Shown here piece after piece: positions 1-5,895 of a stretch of DNA of 7,488 nt. The notes under the pieces were generated by a model. The model had not been told where the DNA came from, did no database searches, and saw only the letters and a list, made by a program, of their open reading frames with translations. The stretch's first letter is position 1, and every line of letters begins with the position of its first letter. Origin of the DNA: an uncultured Oscillibacter sp. (GTDB taxonomy: Bacteria; Bacillota; Clostridia; Oscillospirales; Oscillospiraceae); assembly GCA_946494635.1 (NCBI GenBank), contig CAMMCS010000093.1, positions 1 to 7,488 on the forward strand, written 5' to 3'. The position numbers and the translations under genes are program-made.

Positions 1-275
1 GGGTCCGCCGTGCCCCGCTCCCACTTGCTGACCGCCTGGCGGCTGACCCCCAGGGATTCCGCCACGAACTCCTGGGTCATCTGGCAGCGCATCCGGTGGG
101 CCTTGATGGCCTCCCCCAGGGTGCGGCAGGCCTCCGCCTTCTCCCGGCGGGCCTCCCCGCCCCGCAGGTACTTCCGCAGGGCCCGGATCAGCAAGATCAG
201 CAGATAGATGAGTCCCGCCCAGATTGCCAGGCCCAGGAGCGCAGCGGGGATCATCACGATTGAAGCCATTGCCAT
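1..275 (-). CDS. Membrane-anchored XRE-type helix-turn-helix protein, 5' part only
   Basis: The reading frame starts at the ATG at 275-273 and is still open at the left window edge, so only the first 91 residues are visible. Residues about 8-30 form one hydrophobic segment (IPAALLGLAIWAGLIYLLIL) followed by a basic stretch (RALRKYLR), as expected for a membrane anchor with a cytoplasmic C-terminal side. Residues about 52-91 match an XRE/Cro helix-turn-helix: TLGEAIKAHR, then MTQEFVAESLGVSRQAVSKWERG, with the typical Q68, S78-R79-Q80-A81-V82 and W85-E86 positions. The start is set by AAAGGAGG (283-290), seven bases before the ATG; a second ATG two codons later is too far from it. A DNA-binding regulator tethered to the membrane is inferred; target and signal are unknown. 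The missing C-terminal part could carry further membrane or sensor domains. Confidence 0.85.
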   Translation of the reverse strand, partial: MAMASIVMIPAALLGLAIWAGLIYLLILLIRALRKYLRGGEARREKAEACRTLGEAIKAHRMRCQMTQEFVAESLGVSRQAVSKWERGTAD

Positions 276-305
276 TGCAATTCCTCCTTTTATCTTGGTG
301 ACCCC

Positions 306-314
306 AGCATAGCA
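306..314 (-). promoter_or_regulatory. Possible extended -10 promoter for the helix-turn-helix gene
   Basis: On the minus strand the bases TGCTATGCT form an extended -10 box (TGnTATnnT) about 31 bases before the ATG of the helix-turn-helix gene. No good -35 hexamer stands 17 bases upstream, which extended -10 promoters can tolerate. The predicted transcript would start near 299 and include the AAAGGAGG ribosome binding site. This rests on motif reading only. Confidence 0.35.
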
Positions 315-381
315 GAGGAGGGCGGTTGCCTCCACCAGCTATCGCGCAACTTTCGGGTGATTTCCGGGCGCAGAGGCTTTG

Positions 382-406
382 GCCCGGCAGATCTCATCCG
401 CCGGGC
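382..406. repeat. Inverted repeat downstream of the VanZ-like gene
   Basis: Two perfect 7-bp arms, GCCCGGC at 382-388 and GCCGGGC at 400-406, enclose an 11-base loop just after the stop of the VanZ-like gene. The hairpin could slow polymerase or protect the 3' end, but no T-run follows on either strand, so it is not a standard intrinsic terminator. The rest of the 276-409 gap holds only the candidate promoter and ribosome binding site of the next gene. Confidence 0.4.
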
Positions 407-409
407 GGT

Positions 410-793
410 TCAGGAACCCTCCGGCGTCCGCCGGGCCCAGATGGCCCAGTAGGTCAGCATTCCCAGCACATAGGCCAGCACATCCCACGGGTCGCCTATG
501 CTGTCGGGCAGGAACCGCGGCGCGGCACACTCCCAGAACAGGCCGCACAGCACCCCCGCCGCCAAAAACTGCCACGCCCTGCGCAGCCGCTTTTCCGGCC
601 AGCGGCTCAGGGAGAGGATCAGGTTCAAGTAGGCGGCAAAGGCAGCGCCGCCCAGATAATCGTTGAAATGGCAGCGCAGCAGATATCCCGCCGCCGGCCA
701 GGGGACCTGCGTTTTGACCCGCTGATTTACCGCGTACAGGGCCAGGGGAACCAGGATCAGCGCCAGGTCTCCCCGCCGCTGCCGGGTCAGCAA
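410..793 (-). CDS. Small VanZ-like integral membrane protein
   Basis: The product is about 127 residues with four predicted membrane helices, at roughly 9-23, 46-64, 74-89 and 102-120. The layout recalls VanZ-like proteins: a helix starting with HFNDYLGGAAF (42-52), and near the end FWECAAPRFLPDSIGDPWDVLAYVLG (86-111), which resembles the VanZ pattern of an acidic loop followed by a D-x-L-A-x-x-x-G helix. No catalytic role is established for this group; some VanZ members affect glycopeptide susceptibility, but that cannot be assumed here. The best start is the TTG at 793-791, which overlaps the end of the 26-codon gene before it by seven bases. No Shine-Dalgarno sequence stands before this TTG, so translation probably depends on the upstream peptide. 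The protein already begins with a basic stretch and a full first helix, so an N-terminal piece does not appear to be missing. Family assignment is moderate. Confidence 0.7.
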   Translation of the reverse strand: MLTRQRRGDLALILVPLALYAVNQRVKTQVPWPAAGYLLRCHFNDYLGGAAFAAYLNLILSLSRWPEKRLRRAWQFLAAGVLCGLFWECAAPRFLPDSIGDPWDVLAYVLGMLTYWAIWARRTPEGS

Positions 794-867
794 AGGGAGA
801 AAATGATCAGTGCCACCAGCACAGCGCCCACGACACCCCAGAAGCCAAGCCCGCCTTTTTCATTCAT
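787..867 (-). CDS. 26-residue single-pass membrane peptide
   Basis: A short reading frame of 26 codons starts at the ATG at 867-865. It has a strong ribosome binding site (GGGGAGGAG, 873-881) at ideal distance and a consensus promoter about 60 bases upstream. The peptide is MNEKGGLG followed by a hydrophobic run, FWGVVGAVLVALIIFSLC, that is long enough to cross the membrane once. Its TGA (789-787) lies inside the first codons of the VanZ-like gene, in another frame, so the two are probably translationally coupled. I do not recognise the peptide. It could be a functional small membrane protein working with the VanZ-like protein, or a leader whose translation delivers ribosomes to the weak TTG start. 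The frame stays open upstream to another ATG at 904-902, but that codon touches the -10 box and cannot be the start of this transcript. Confidence 0.65.
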   Translation of the reverse strand: MNEKGGLGFWGVVGAVLVALIIFSLC

Positions 868-904
868 CTGTACTCCTCCCCTCAGGGCTGTTTGATTGCA
901 TTTC

Positions 905-933
905 ATTATAAAGGATCTGCCCCAAGGTGTCAA
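905..933 (-). promoter_or_regulatory. Consensus sigma-A promoter of the small peptide/VanZ-like unit
   Basis: Read on the minus strand, TTGACA (933-928) and TATAAT (910-905) are both perfect consensus hexamers separated by exactly 17 bases. Transcription should start near 898, giving a leader of about 30 bases that contains the GGGGAGGAG ribosome binding site. The promoter lies just beyond the terminator of rsfS, so the unit below it appears independent of the long upstream operon. No obvious operator palindrome overlaps it, so strong, possibly constitutive, expression is inferred. Confidence 0.88.
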
Positions 934-965
934 TTTCCGACGGCGGACCTTCCGGATCTCAGCAT

Positions 966-998
966 ATAAAAAGCAGGGCAGCCCGCAGGCTGCCCTGC
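966..998 (-). terminator. Intrinsic terminator after rsfS
   Basis: On the minus strand an 11-bp perfect GC-rich stem (GCAGGGCAGCC / GGCTGCCCTGC) with a 4-base loop is followed directly by TTTTT and then AT. It begins 12 bases after the rsfS stop codon and closes the long operon. Short A and T runs flank the hairpin on both sides (968-972 and 1001-1004), so weak action in the other direction is possible, although no gene on the plus strand needs it. Confidence 0.93.
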
Positions 999-1010
999 CC
1001 TTTTCAGGGG

Positions 1011-1373
1011 TCAGTCTTCCGTCAGCACGCCGGTCAGATCCACCGGCTTGCCGTCGTGCCAGAGGCGCTCCAGGGAATAGAACTCCCTGGCCTCGGCGGA
1101 GAACACATGGACCACCACGCAGCCGTAGTCCAGCAGGACCCAGGTGCCGTCCCGGTAGCCCTCCCGGCGGAGGGGATCCTCCCCCGCCTGCTCCTTCATG
1201 GCCTTCTCCACCGCGCCGCACAGGGCGTTGATCTGGGTGTTGGAGGAGCCGGTGGCAATGACGAAATAGTCCGCCAGGGTGGTCTGCTCCGTGATCTCGA
1301 TGGCGGCGATGTCGCCGCCCTTTTTCTCGTCCAGGGCCTTGGCCGCGATCAGGGCCAGTTCCTTCGGTGTCAT
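1011..1373 (-). CDS. rsfS: Ribosome silencing factor RsfS
   Basis: RsfS (RsfA/YbeB/YqeL, DUF143 family) binds ribosomal protein uL14 on the large subunit and blocks joining with the small subunit, lowering translation when nutrients are short. The 120-residue product is of normal length and carries the family signatures: DYFVIATGSSNTQ (35-47), the central GYRDGTWVLLDYG (72-84) and the C-terminal VVVHVFSAEAREFYSLERLW (86-105). The ATG at 1373 has an AGAAAGGATG ribosome binding site a few bases upstream, in a 46-base gap after the second LCP gene. It is the last gene of the operon, followed by a strong terminator. In B. subtilis the orthologue (yqeL) directly follows yqeK; here the two LCP genes lie between them. 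The assignment is secure. Confidence 0.96.
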   Translation of the reverse strand: MTPKELALIAAKALDEKKGGDIAAIEITEQTTLADYFVIATGSSNTQINALCGAVEKAMKEQAGEDPLRREGYRDGTWVLLDYGCVVVHVFSAEAREFYSLERLWHDGKPVDLTGVLTED

Positions 1374-1419
1374 GGACTCATCCTTTCTGATCTGTTAATA
1401 TCTCTGCGGTCTGCGCCGC

Positions 1420-3030
1420 TCAGTTCACGATGATAAAGCCGTCATCCGGGGCCTGGGCCTCGCCGCCGGCGGTCTCCTCCGGCGGGACAGTCTCCCCATC
1501 AGAGGGCTCCGGCGTCTCCGGCTGGCCGCTCTCTCCGCTGTCCGGGGTGTTTCCGCCCACCTGGCCGATCACCTGTCCGGTGCCGGGATCCAGGATCTGG
1601 CCTGTGGAGGGGTCAATGATCCCGCCGGTCTCCGGGTCGATCAGATCACCGGTGCCGGGGTCGATGATCCCCGTTCCGGGGTCAATGCCGGTCCCCGGAT
1701 CCGGGGTGCCAGTCTCCCCGCCGGTGCCGGGATCCGCGGTCTCCCCGCCGGTGCCCGGCTCTCCGGTACCGGGATCCGTAACGATGGGATTCCCGTTCTC
1801 GTCCACCGCCGGGGTCTCCTCCTCCGGCTCCTCCGGCGCCCACTGGGCCTGCCAGTAGGATCGGGGATAGGTGGCCTGGCTGTCCTCCACATAGCCGGTG
1901 GAAGAGCTGACAGAGCCATCAGCATTCACCGTCATCATGTCCAGGTCGCTGCGGGTGAACAGCTCCTTATAGGGGCTCAGCTTGGTATTCACCAGGTCCA
2001 GCAGCTCGTTGGGATAGGGCGTCACATAGGACTGCTCGTTATACTCGCCCAAGGAGCTGCTGACGGAGCGGCTGTAGGCATAGGCACCGTAATTGCCCGG
2101 CATGGTGACGAACTCCACATCCTCCGCCTTCAAGCCGCCCAGAACCGCTGCCTTGGCAAACCAGAAGATGTTCTCGAGCGTCAGATCCGTCTCCACATTC
2201 TCCTGGAAAACCTCCACAAACTGGTTGAACTTGGGCACATTTTCCAGCTTCAGCAGCTGCTCGATCATCGCTTTCAGGAACGCCTGCTGGGTGCCGATCC
2301 GGCCGATGTCGCCGTCCAGGTAGCCGTTGGTGCCCTTCCGGAATCGCAGGACCTGCATGGCGTCCTCGCCGGAAAGGAGGCGGTAGCCCGCCTTCTGATT
2401 GATATAGAGATCCTGAAGCGGGTCGTTGTAGTACATATCCCGGGGCACGTCGAACCAGACGCCGCCCATAGCATCCACGATCTGGCCCACGGCGTCCCAC
2501 TCGACAACCACCTGAAAGTCCGGCTCAAAGCCCACCAGCTGGGAGATCTCCTTGTACAGCGCCTGGATGCCCCGCTCTCCGCCGCCGTAGGAATTATAAA
2601 CGGAGTTGATCCGCTTGATGTCCCAGGGCACATTCACCATGGTATCCCGGGGGATGGACATGACCGTGGCCTTCTGGTTGGTCACGTCATAGCTGGCCAG
2701 CAGCATGGTGTCCGTGTTGCCGCCGCCGCCCGTGTCCCGTCCCAGGATCAGCACGGTATAGTAGTCCTCGCTCTTCCGCTCCCCGCCGCTGCGGGGGCGG
2801 ATGCCCTCGCCCCAGTCGATCTCCTCCACCGGCTCACCGGTCTCCGGATCCTCCGGCTGTTCCGTTTTCCCCGCGTTGAGATCCGGCCGGACAAACAGGC
2901 TCTGCCAGGCCAGGACGCCTGTCAGCGCCACCGCCAGCACAGCGGCCAGGGCGATCAGGCCCTTCTGGCCCCGGGTCAGCCGGCTGCGCTTTTGTTTTTC
3001 CGTCCGCTTCCCACCTGTCTGGTCCGCCAT
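1420..3030 (-). CDS. LytR-CpsA-Psr (LCP) family cell-wall polymer ligase, second copy
   Basis: LCP proteins sit in the membrane and transfer undecaprenyl-linked glycopolymers (teichoic acids, capsule or other secondary wall polymers) to peptidoglycan outside the cell. This 536-residue product has a short basic cytoplasmic start (1-22), one membrane helix (about 24-46), and an LCP domain from about 90 to 360. Visible motifs are LILGRDTGG (94-102), NTDTMLLAS (105-113), SIPRDT (125-130), the VLRFRKG segment (227-233) and DGDIGRIGTQQAFL (239-252). After residue 410 comes a low-complexity tail with six exact DPGTG units plus DPETG and DPSTG variants, then an acidic Pro/Glu region, ending in APDDGFIIVN. 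The ATG at 3030 is preceded by AAAAGGGGTGG (3035-3045). It lies 30 bases after the first LCP gene and is clearly a paralog of it. Which polymer it attaches cannot be told from sequence. Confidence 0.93.
   Translation of the reverse strand: MADQTGGKRTEKQKRSRLTRGQKGLIALAAVLAVALTGVLAWQSLFVRPDLNAGKTEQPEDPETGEPVEEIDWGEGIRPRSGGERKSEDYYTVLILGRDTGGGGNTDTMLLASYDVTNQKATVMSIPRDTMVNVPWDIKRINSVYNSYGGGERGIQALYKEISQLVGFEPDFQVVVEWDAVGQIVDAMGGVWFDVPRDMYYNDPLQDLYINQKAGYRLLSGEDAMQVLRFRKGTNGYLDGDIGRIGTQQAFLKAMIEQLLKLENVPKFNQFVEVFQENVETDLTLENIFWFAKAAVLGGLKAEDVEFVTMPGNYGAYAYSRSVSSSLGEYNEQSYVTPYPNELLDLVNTKLSPYKELFTRSDLDMMTVNADGSVSSSTGYVEDSQATYPRSYWQAQWAPEEPEEETPAVDENGNPIVTDPGTGEPGTGGETADPGTGGETGTPDPGTGIDPGTGIIDPGTGDLIDPETGGIIDPSTGQILDPGTGQVIGQVGGNTPDSGESGQPETPEPSDGETVPPEETAGGEAQAPDDGFIIVN
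1576..1779 (-). repeat. Degenerate DPGTG-coding repeats in the second LCP gene
   Basis: Residues 418-485 of the second LCP protein are built from units around D-P-G-T-G, with spacers of two to eleven residues that often end in isoleucine before the next unit (GIDPGTG, GIIDPGTG, DLIDPETG, GIIDPSTG, QILDPGTG). Six units are exact. The repeats are looser than those in the first copy. As an extracellular Gly/Pro/Thr-rich tail this probably acts as a flexible spacer at or in the wall; that role is inferred. Confidence 0.85.
2645..2791. repeat. 147-bp exact direct repeat, copy in the second LCP gene
   Basis: Reading the two LCP genes side by side at an offset of 1620 bases, these 147 bases are identical to 4265-4411, including all third codon positions. 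The tract codes for the start of the LCP domain (SGGERK through SIPR, residues about 81-129). The 60 bases just to the left show 14 mismatches by hand count (about 77 percent identity), and the right flank soon loses alignment. Confidence 0.92.
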
Positions 3031-3060
3031 CCTGCCACCCCTTTTGTCTCTGTGATCCTG

Positions 3061-4662
3061 TCAGTTCACAATGATAAAGCCGTCGTCCGGAGCTTCTGTG
3101 GAGCCGCTGGAGTCCCCGGTTCCGGAGTCCGATGTCCCGGTACCGGGATCGGTGGTACCGCCGGTGCCCGGGTCTGCGGCGCTGCCGCCTGTGCCGGGAT
3201 CCGTGGTGCCGCCCGTTCCGGGATCTGCAGTGCTGCCGCCGGTGCCCGGGTCCGTCGTACTGCCCGTTCCGGGATCTGTACTTCCGGTGCCGGGATCCGT
3301 CGTCTCGCCAGTCCCTGGATCCGTGGCGCCGCCTCCGGTGCCAGGATCCGTGATCCCGCCGCCGGTGCCCGGGTCCGTGGTCTCATCGCCGGTCACCGGC
3401 AGACCCGTATCAGGGTCGATGGCGCCGCCATTCTCATCCACGGTGGGCGTCTCCTCCTCCGGCTCCTCGGTCGTGGGCGTGGAAGGACGCACCGGCGGCT
3501 GGGCCGCCCGGCTGTCTTCCACATAGCCGGTAGAGGAGCTGATGGAGCCGTCGGAATTGACGGACATGATGTCCAGATCGCTGAGGGTAAACACCTTTGT
3601 ATAGGGGCTCAGCTGGTTGTTCACCAGGTCCAGCAGCTCATCTGCCGCCGGCACCACATAGGACTGGTAGTTCTGGTAGGTGCGGCTCCACACAGAGGCA
3701 TTTTTGTTCGGCATGGTGACGAACTCCACATTTTCGATGGAGAGGCCGCCGAACACCGCCTGCTGGGCGAACCAGAGGATGTTCTGGAAGGTCAGATCCG
3801 TCTCCACATTGTTCTGGAACACCTGGATAAACTGGTTGATCTTCGTAATGTTCTGGATCTGCAGCAGCTGCTCCACCATAGCGGTGAGAAACGCCTGCTG
3901 GGTCTTGATCCGGCCCAGATCGCCGTCCGGATAGCCGTAGCGCATGTCGTTGTCGTGGCGGTAGCGCAGCACCTGCATGGCGTCATCCCCGGTGAGGAGG
4001 CGATAGCCCTTCTCCTGATGGATCGACAGATCCTGATAGGGGTCGTCGTAGTTCATGTTCCGGGGCACGTCGAACCAGACGCCGCCCATGGCGTCCACGA
4101 TCTCTCCCACGGCCTCCCACTCGACGACCACCTGGTAGTCCGGCTCAAAGCCCACCAGCTGGGAGATCTCCTTGTACAGGTTCTGGATGCCCGCGTCCCC
4201 GCCGCCTCCATAGTTATAGACGGCGTTGATGCGTTTGATGTCGTAGGGGATATTCACCATGGTGTCCCGGGGGATGGACATGACCGTGGCCTTCTGGTTG
4301 GTCACGTCATAGCTGGCCAGCAGCATGGTGTCCGTGTTGCCGCCGCCGCCCGTGTCCCGTCCCAGGATCAGCACGGTATAGTAGTCCTCGCTCTTCCGCT
4401 CCCCGCCGCTGTGGGGGCGGTTGCCCTCGCCCCAGTCGATCTCCTGGGTCTCGGTGCCTTCCTCCGTGCTCTCGCCCGGCAGGTCCGGCCGGACAAACAC
4501 GCTCTGCCAAGCCAGCACGCCCGCCAGCGCCACCGCCAGTACCACGGCCAGGGCGATCAGGCCCTTCTGGCCCCGGGTCAGCCGGCCAGGCTTCCTGTGT
4601 TTCTTCGGATTATTCTTCCTTGGCGTCCCACCCGCCAAATGCTTTCCGTTTTCTCTTTCCAA
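3061..4662 (-). CDS. LytR-CpsA-Psr (LCP) family cell-wall polymer ligase, first copy
   Basis: This 533-residue paralog of the following gene has the same build: a longer, strongly basic cytoplasmic head (1-33, rich in Lys/Arg), one membrane helix (about 34-56), an LCP domain (about 95-360) and a repeat tail. Key segments are LILGRDTGG (98-106), NTDTMLLAS (109-117), SIPRDT (129-134), VLRYRHDND (231-239) and DGDLGRIKTQQAFL (246-259). The tail has ten exact DPGTG units and ends in APDDGFIIVN. The best start is the TTG at 4662-4660: GAAAGGAT stands ten bases upstream inside the end of nadD-yqeK, and no ATG or GTG is available in the N-terminal region. Only eight bases separate it from nadD-yqeK, so the genes are co-transcribed. 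In both copies the arginine usually found before S/T-D in the first LCP motif is an asparagine. The polymer substrate is unknown. Confidence 0.93.
   Translation of the reverse strand: MERENGKHLAGGTPRKNNPKKHRKPGRLTRGQKGLIALAVVLAVALAGVLAWQSVFVRPDLPGESTEEGTETQEIDWGEGNRPHSGGERKSEDYYTVLILGRDTGGGGNTDTMLLASYDVTNQKATVMSIPRDTMVNIPYDIKRINAVYNYGGGGDAGIQNLYKEISQLVGFEPDYQVVVEWEAVGEIVDAMGGVWFDVPRNMNYDDPYQDLSIHQEKGYRLLTGDDAMQVLRYRHDNDMRYGYPDGDLGRIKTQQAFLTAMVEQLLQIQNITKINQFIQVFQNNVETDLTFQNILWFAQQAVFGGLSIENVEFVTMPNKNASVWSRTYQNYQSYVVPAADELLDLVNNQLSPYTKVFTLSDLDIMSVNSDGSISSSTGYVEDSRAAQPPVRPSTPTTEEPEEETPTVDENGGAIDPDTGLPVTGDETTDPGTGGGITDPGTGGGATDPGTGETTDPGTGSTDPGTGSTTDPGTGGSTADPGTGGTTDPGTGGSAADPGTGGTTDPGTGTSDSGTGDSSGSTEAPDDGFIIVN
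3115..3378 (-). repeat. DPGTG-coding tandem repeats in the first LCP gene
   Basis: Residues 429-516 hold ten exact DPGTG units and one DSGTG variant, mostly as T/A-DPGTGG-x-T/A with two to four spacer residues. At the DNA level the coding strand repeats GAcCCcGGcAcgGG-like blocks with many synonymous changes, so the array is old or selected at protein level rather than freshly expanded. Such arrays are prone to length change by slippage, and the protein tail would change length with them. Confidence 0.88.
4265..4411. repeat. 147-bp exact direct repeat, copy in the first LCP gene
   Basis: This is the partner of 2645-2791, in the same orientation and 1620 bases away, covering residues about 84-132 of the first LCP protein. 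A single mismatch on each side (4264 and 4412) ends the identity; on the right a further short near-identical stretch runs to about 4440 before the sequences diverge. Confidence 0.92.
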
Positions 4663-4670
4663 GGTCTTTT

Positions 4671-5861
4671 CTATCCTTTCAATGCGTCCCGCGCCTCAAT
4701 CGTGGCGTGGTGCACAGGGTTTCCCAAATCCGTCATTTCCTTTATGGTCATCTCCAGCCCCAAAAGCAGGCCCTCATCCAGGTCTTTATAGCACACACTG
4801 CGCAGTTTGTCCACCCCCGGAAAATCCCGGGAGGGCTCAATATAATCCGCCAGGTAAATAATCTTCTCCAGCAGCGTCATGCCGGCATGGCCGGTGGTGT
4901 GCCACCAGATAGCACGGTAGATCTCGTCGTCCACGCCGAACACGTCCCGGGCGATGGCCGCGCCGGTCTTGGCGTGGAGGAGCTTCAAGGCCCTGCGCTC
5001 CAGCTCGTCCAGCTGGATGCCGTACTGGCGGCAGAGGGCCAGCTGCTGCTCCATGTCCAGCTTTTTGGTGCAGTCGTGGAGCAGCGCCGCCACCCGGGCC
5101 TTCTCCACGTCCGCGCCGTACCGCTCCGCCAGACGGATGGCCTCCTGCTCTGTCCCCAGCACATGGGGGATCCGTTTATACTTCAGATAGCTGAGCGCCA
5201 CCGGCCGCAGCTGCCGGAAGGGCAGGTGCTTCAGGTCCGCCTCTGTGCCGTAGAGCCCCTCCCGCAGAATATAGCCGTACACCGCCGGGGGCAGCAGGGC
5301 GCCGCCCTCTCCCCGGGCCAGCATGGCCCTCAGGTCCGTGGAGGATACATCCACCACGCCCGGAATCGTCAGAGTAAAGATCCGGGCCTGGGGATATGCC
5401 CGATACAGGTAATCCCGCTGGACAGAGAACAGCTCCTCCGTATCCGCCTCCGTCCGGCCGAAGGCGGCGACCCCCGCCAGGGACAGGATCTTCTCCGGCT
5501 CGTGCCAGGTCTGGAGGGTGAGGAACATATCCGTCCCCATCAGCAGCCACAGCTCATCCTGCGGGTACCGCTCCCGCAGCGCCTCCAGCGTCTCGGAAGT
5601 GAAGCTTCGGCCTGGACGCCGGAGTTCCAGATCCAGTGTCTGGACCTTCTCCCCAAGGCCCAGCTGCTCCCCTGCCAGGCGGGTCATCTCCAGCCGCTGG
5701 GCCGGGGTGGGACTGCCCGCCGGCAGCACCTTGTGGGGCGGCTGGCCGTCCGGTACCAGCAGCAGAAGGTCTAGCTTCAGCAGCTCAAAGACCGCCCGGG
5801 CCGCAGTCACATGTCCCAGGTGAGGCGGGTTGAACGTCCCGCCGTATACGCCGATTTTCAT
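4671..5861 (-). CDS. nadD: Fused nicotinate-nucleotide adenylyltransferase (NadD) and YqeK HD-domain Ap4A hydrolase
   Basis: The 396-residue product joins two proteins that are usually separate neighbours. Residues 1-204 are NadD, which makes deamido-NAD from nicotinate mononucleotide and ATP: GGTFNPPHLGH (7-17) is the nucleotidyltransferase (H/T)xGH region, LWLLMGTDMF (104-113) the central strand, and SSTDLR (173-178) the ISSTxIR-type motif. Residues about 218-396 are YqeK, an HD-domain phosphohydrolase shown in Bacillus and relatives to split diadenosine tetraphosphate into two ADP. Its expected metal ligands are visible as H233, H262-D263 (AALLHDCTK), H296, H321 and D339 (IIYLADYIEPS). The frame has no stop or gap between the parts, and a short linker lies around 205-217. 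The ATG at 5861 follows AAGGAAGGG (5867-5875). The fusion would keep NAD synthesis and Ap4A breakdown equimolar. Both domains look intact; the domain boundary is approximate. Confidence 0.96.
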   Translation of the reverse strand: MKIGVYGGTFNPPHLGHVTAARAVFELLKLDLLLLVPDGQPPHKVLPAGSPTPAQRLEMTRLAGEQLGLGEKVQTLDLELRRPGRSFTSETLEALRERYPQDELWLLMGTDMFLTLQTWHEPEKILSLAGVAAFGRTEADTEELFSVQRDYLYRAYPQARIFTLTIPGVVDVSSTDLRAMLARGEGGALLPPAVYGYILREGLYGTEADLKHLPFRQLRPVALSYLKYKRIPHVLGTEQEAIRLAERYGADVEKARVAALLHDCTKKLDMEQQLALCRQYGIQLDELERRALKLLHAKTGAAIARDVFGVDDEIYRAIWWHTTGHAGMTLLEKIIYLADYIEPSRDFPGVDKLRSVCYKDLDEGLLLGLEMTIKEMTDLGNPVHHATIEARDALKG

Positions 5862-5895
5862 GATCGCCCTTCCTTGTTCTTAGAGTAACGCTCAC

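Noticed and set aside
10..207. Plus-strand small basic protein at the left edge
   Set aside because: It is the reverse of the helix-turn-helix gene, is rich in Arg/Ser as GC-rich antisense frames are, and has no ribosome binding site.
382..406. Intrinsic terminator after the VanZ-like gene
   Set aside because: The 7-bp hairpin has a long loop and no T-run on either strand.
410..867. Frameshifted single gene made of the small peptide and the VanZ-like frame
   Set aside because: The VanZ-like frame already begins with a basic segment and a full first helix, and the peptide is a complete start-to-stop unit with its own signals, so two overlapping genes fit better.
787..904. Longer start (at 904) for the 26-residue peptide
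   Set aside because: That ATG touches the -10 box and lies upstream of the expected transcription start; the strong ribosome binding site serves the ATG at 867.
3115..3378. Possible CRISPR-like or regulatory DNA repeat array
   Set aside because: Units are short, uneven and in phase with the LCP reading frame, and they vary mainly at synonymous sites. They are coding DPGTG repeats, not repeat-spacer units.
2992..4791. Plus-strand open frame of about 600 codons opposite the first LCP gene
   Set aside because: It is antisense to a gene with clear LCP motifs, has no ribosome binding site or recognisable domain, and its His/Val/Gly-rich composition is what the reverse strand of a GC-rich gene gives.
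4620..5774. Plus-strand open frame of 384 codons opposite nadD-yqeK
   Set aside because: It mirrors the NadD and YqeK domains, whose motifs are certain, and has no signals of its own. Long antisense frames are expected at this GC content.
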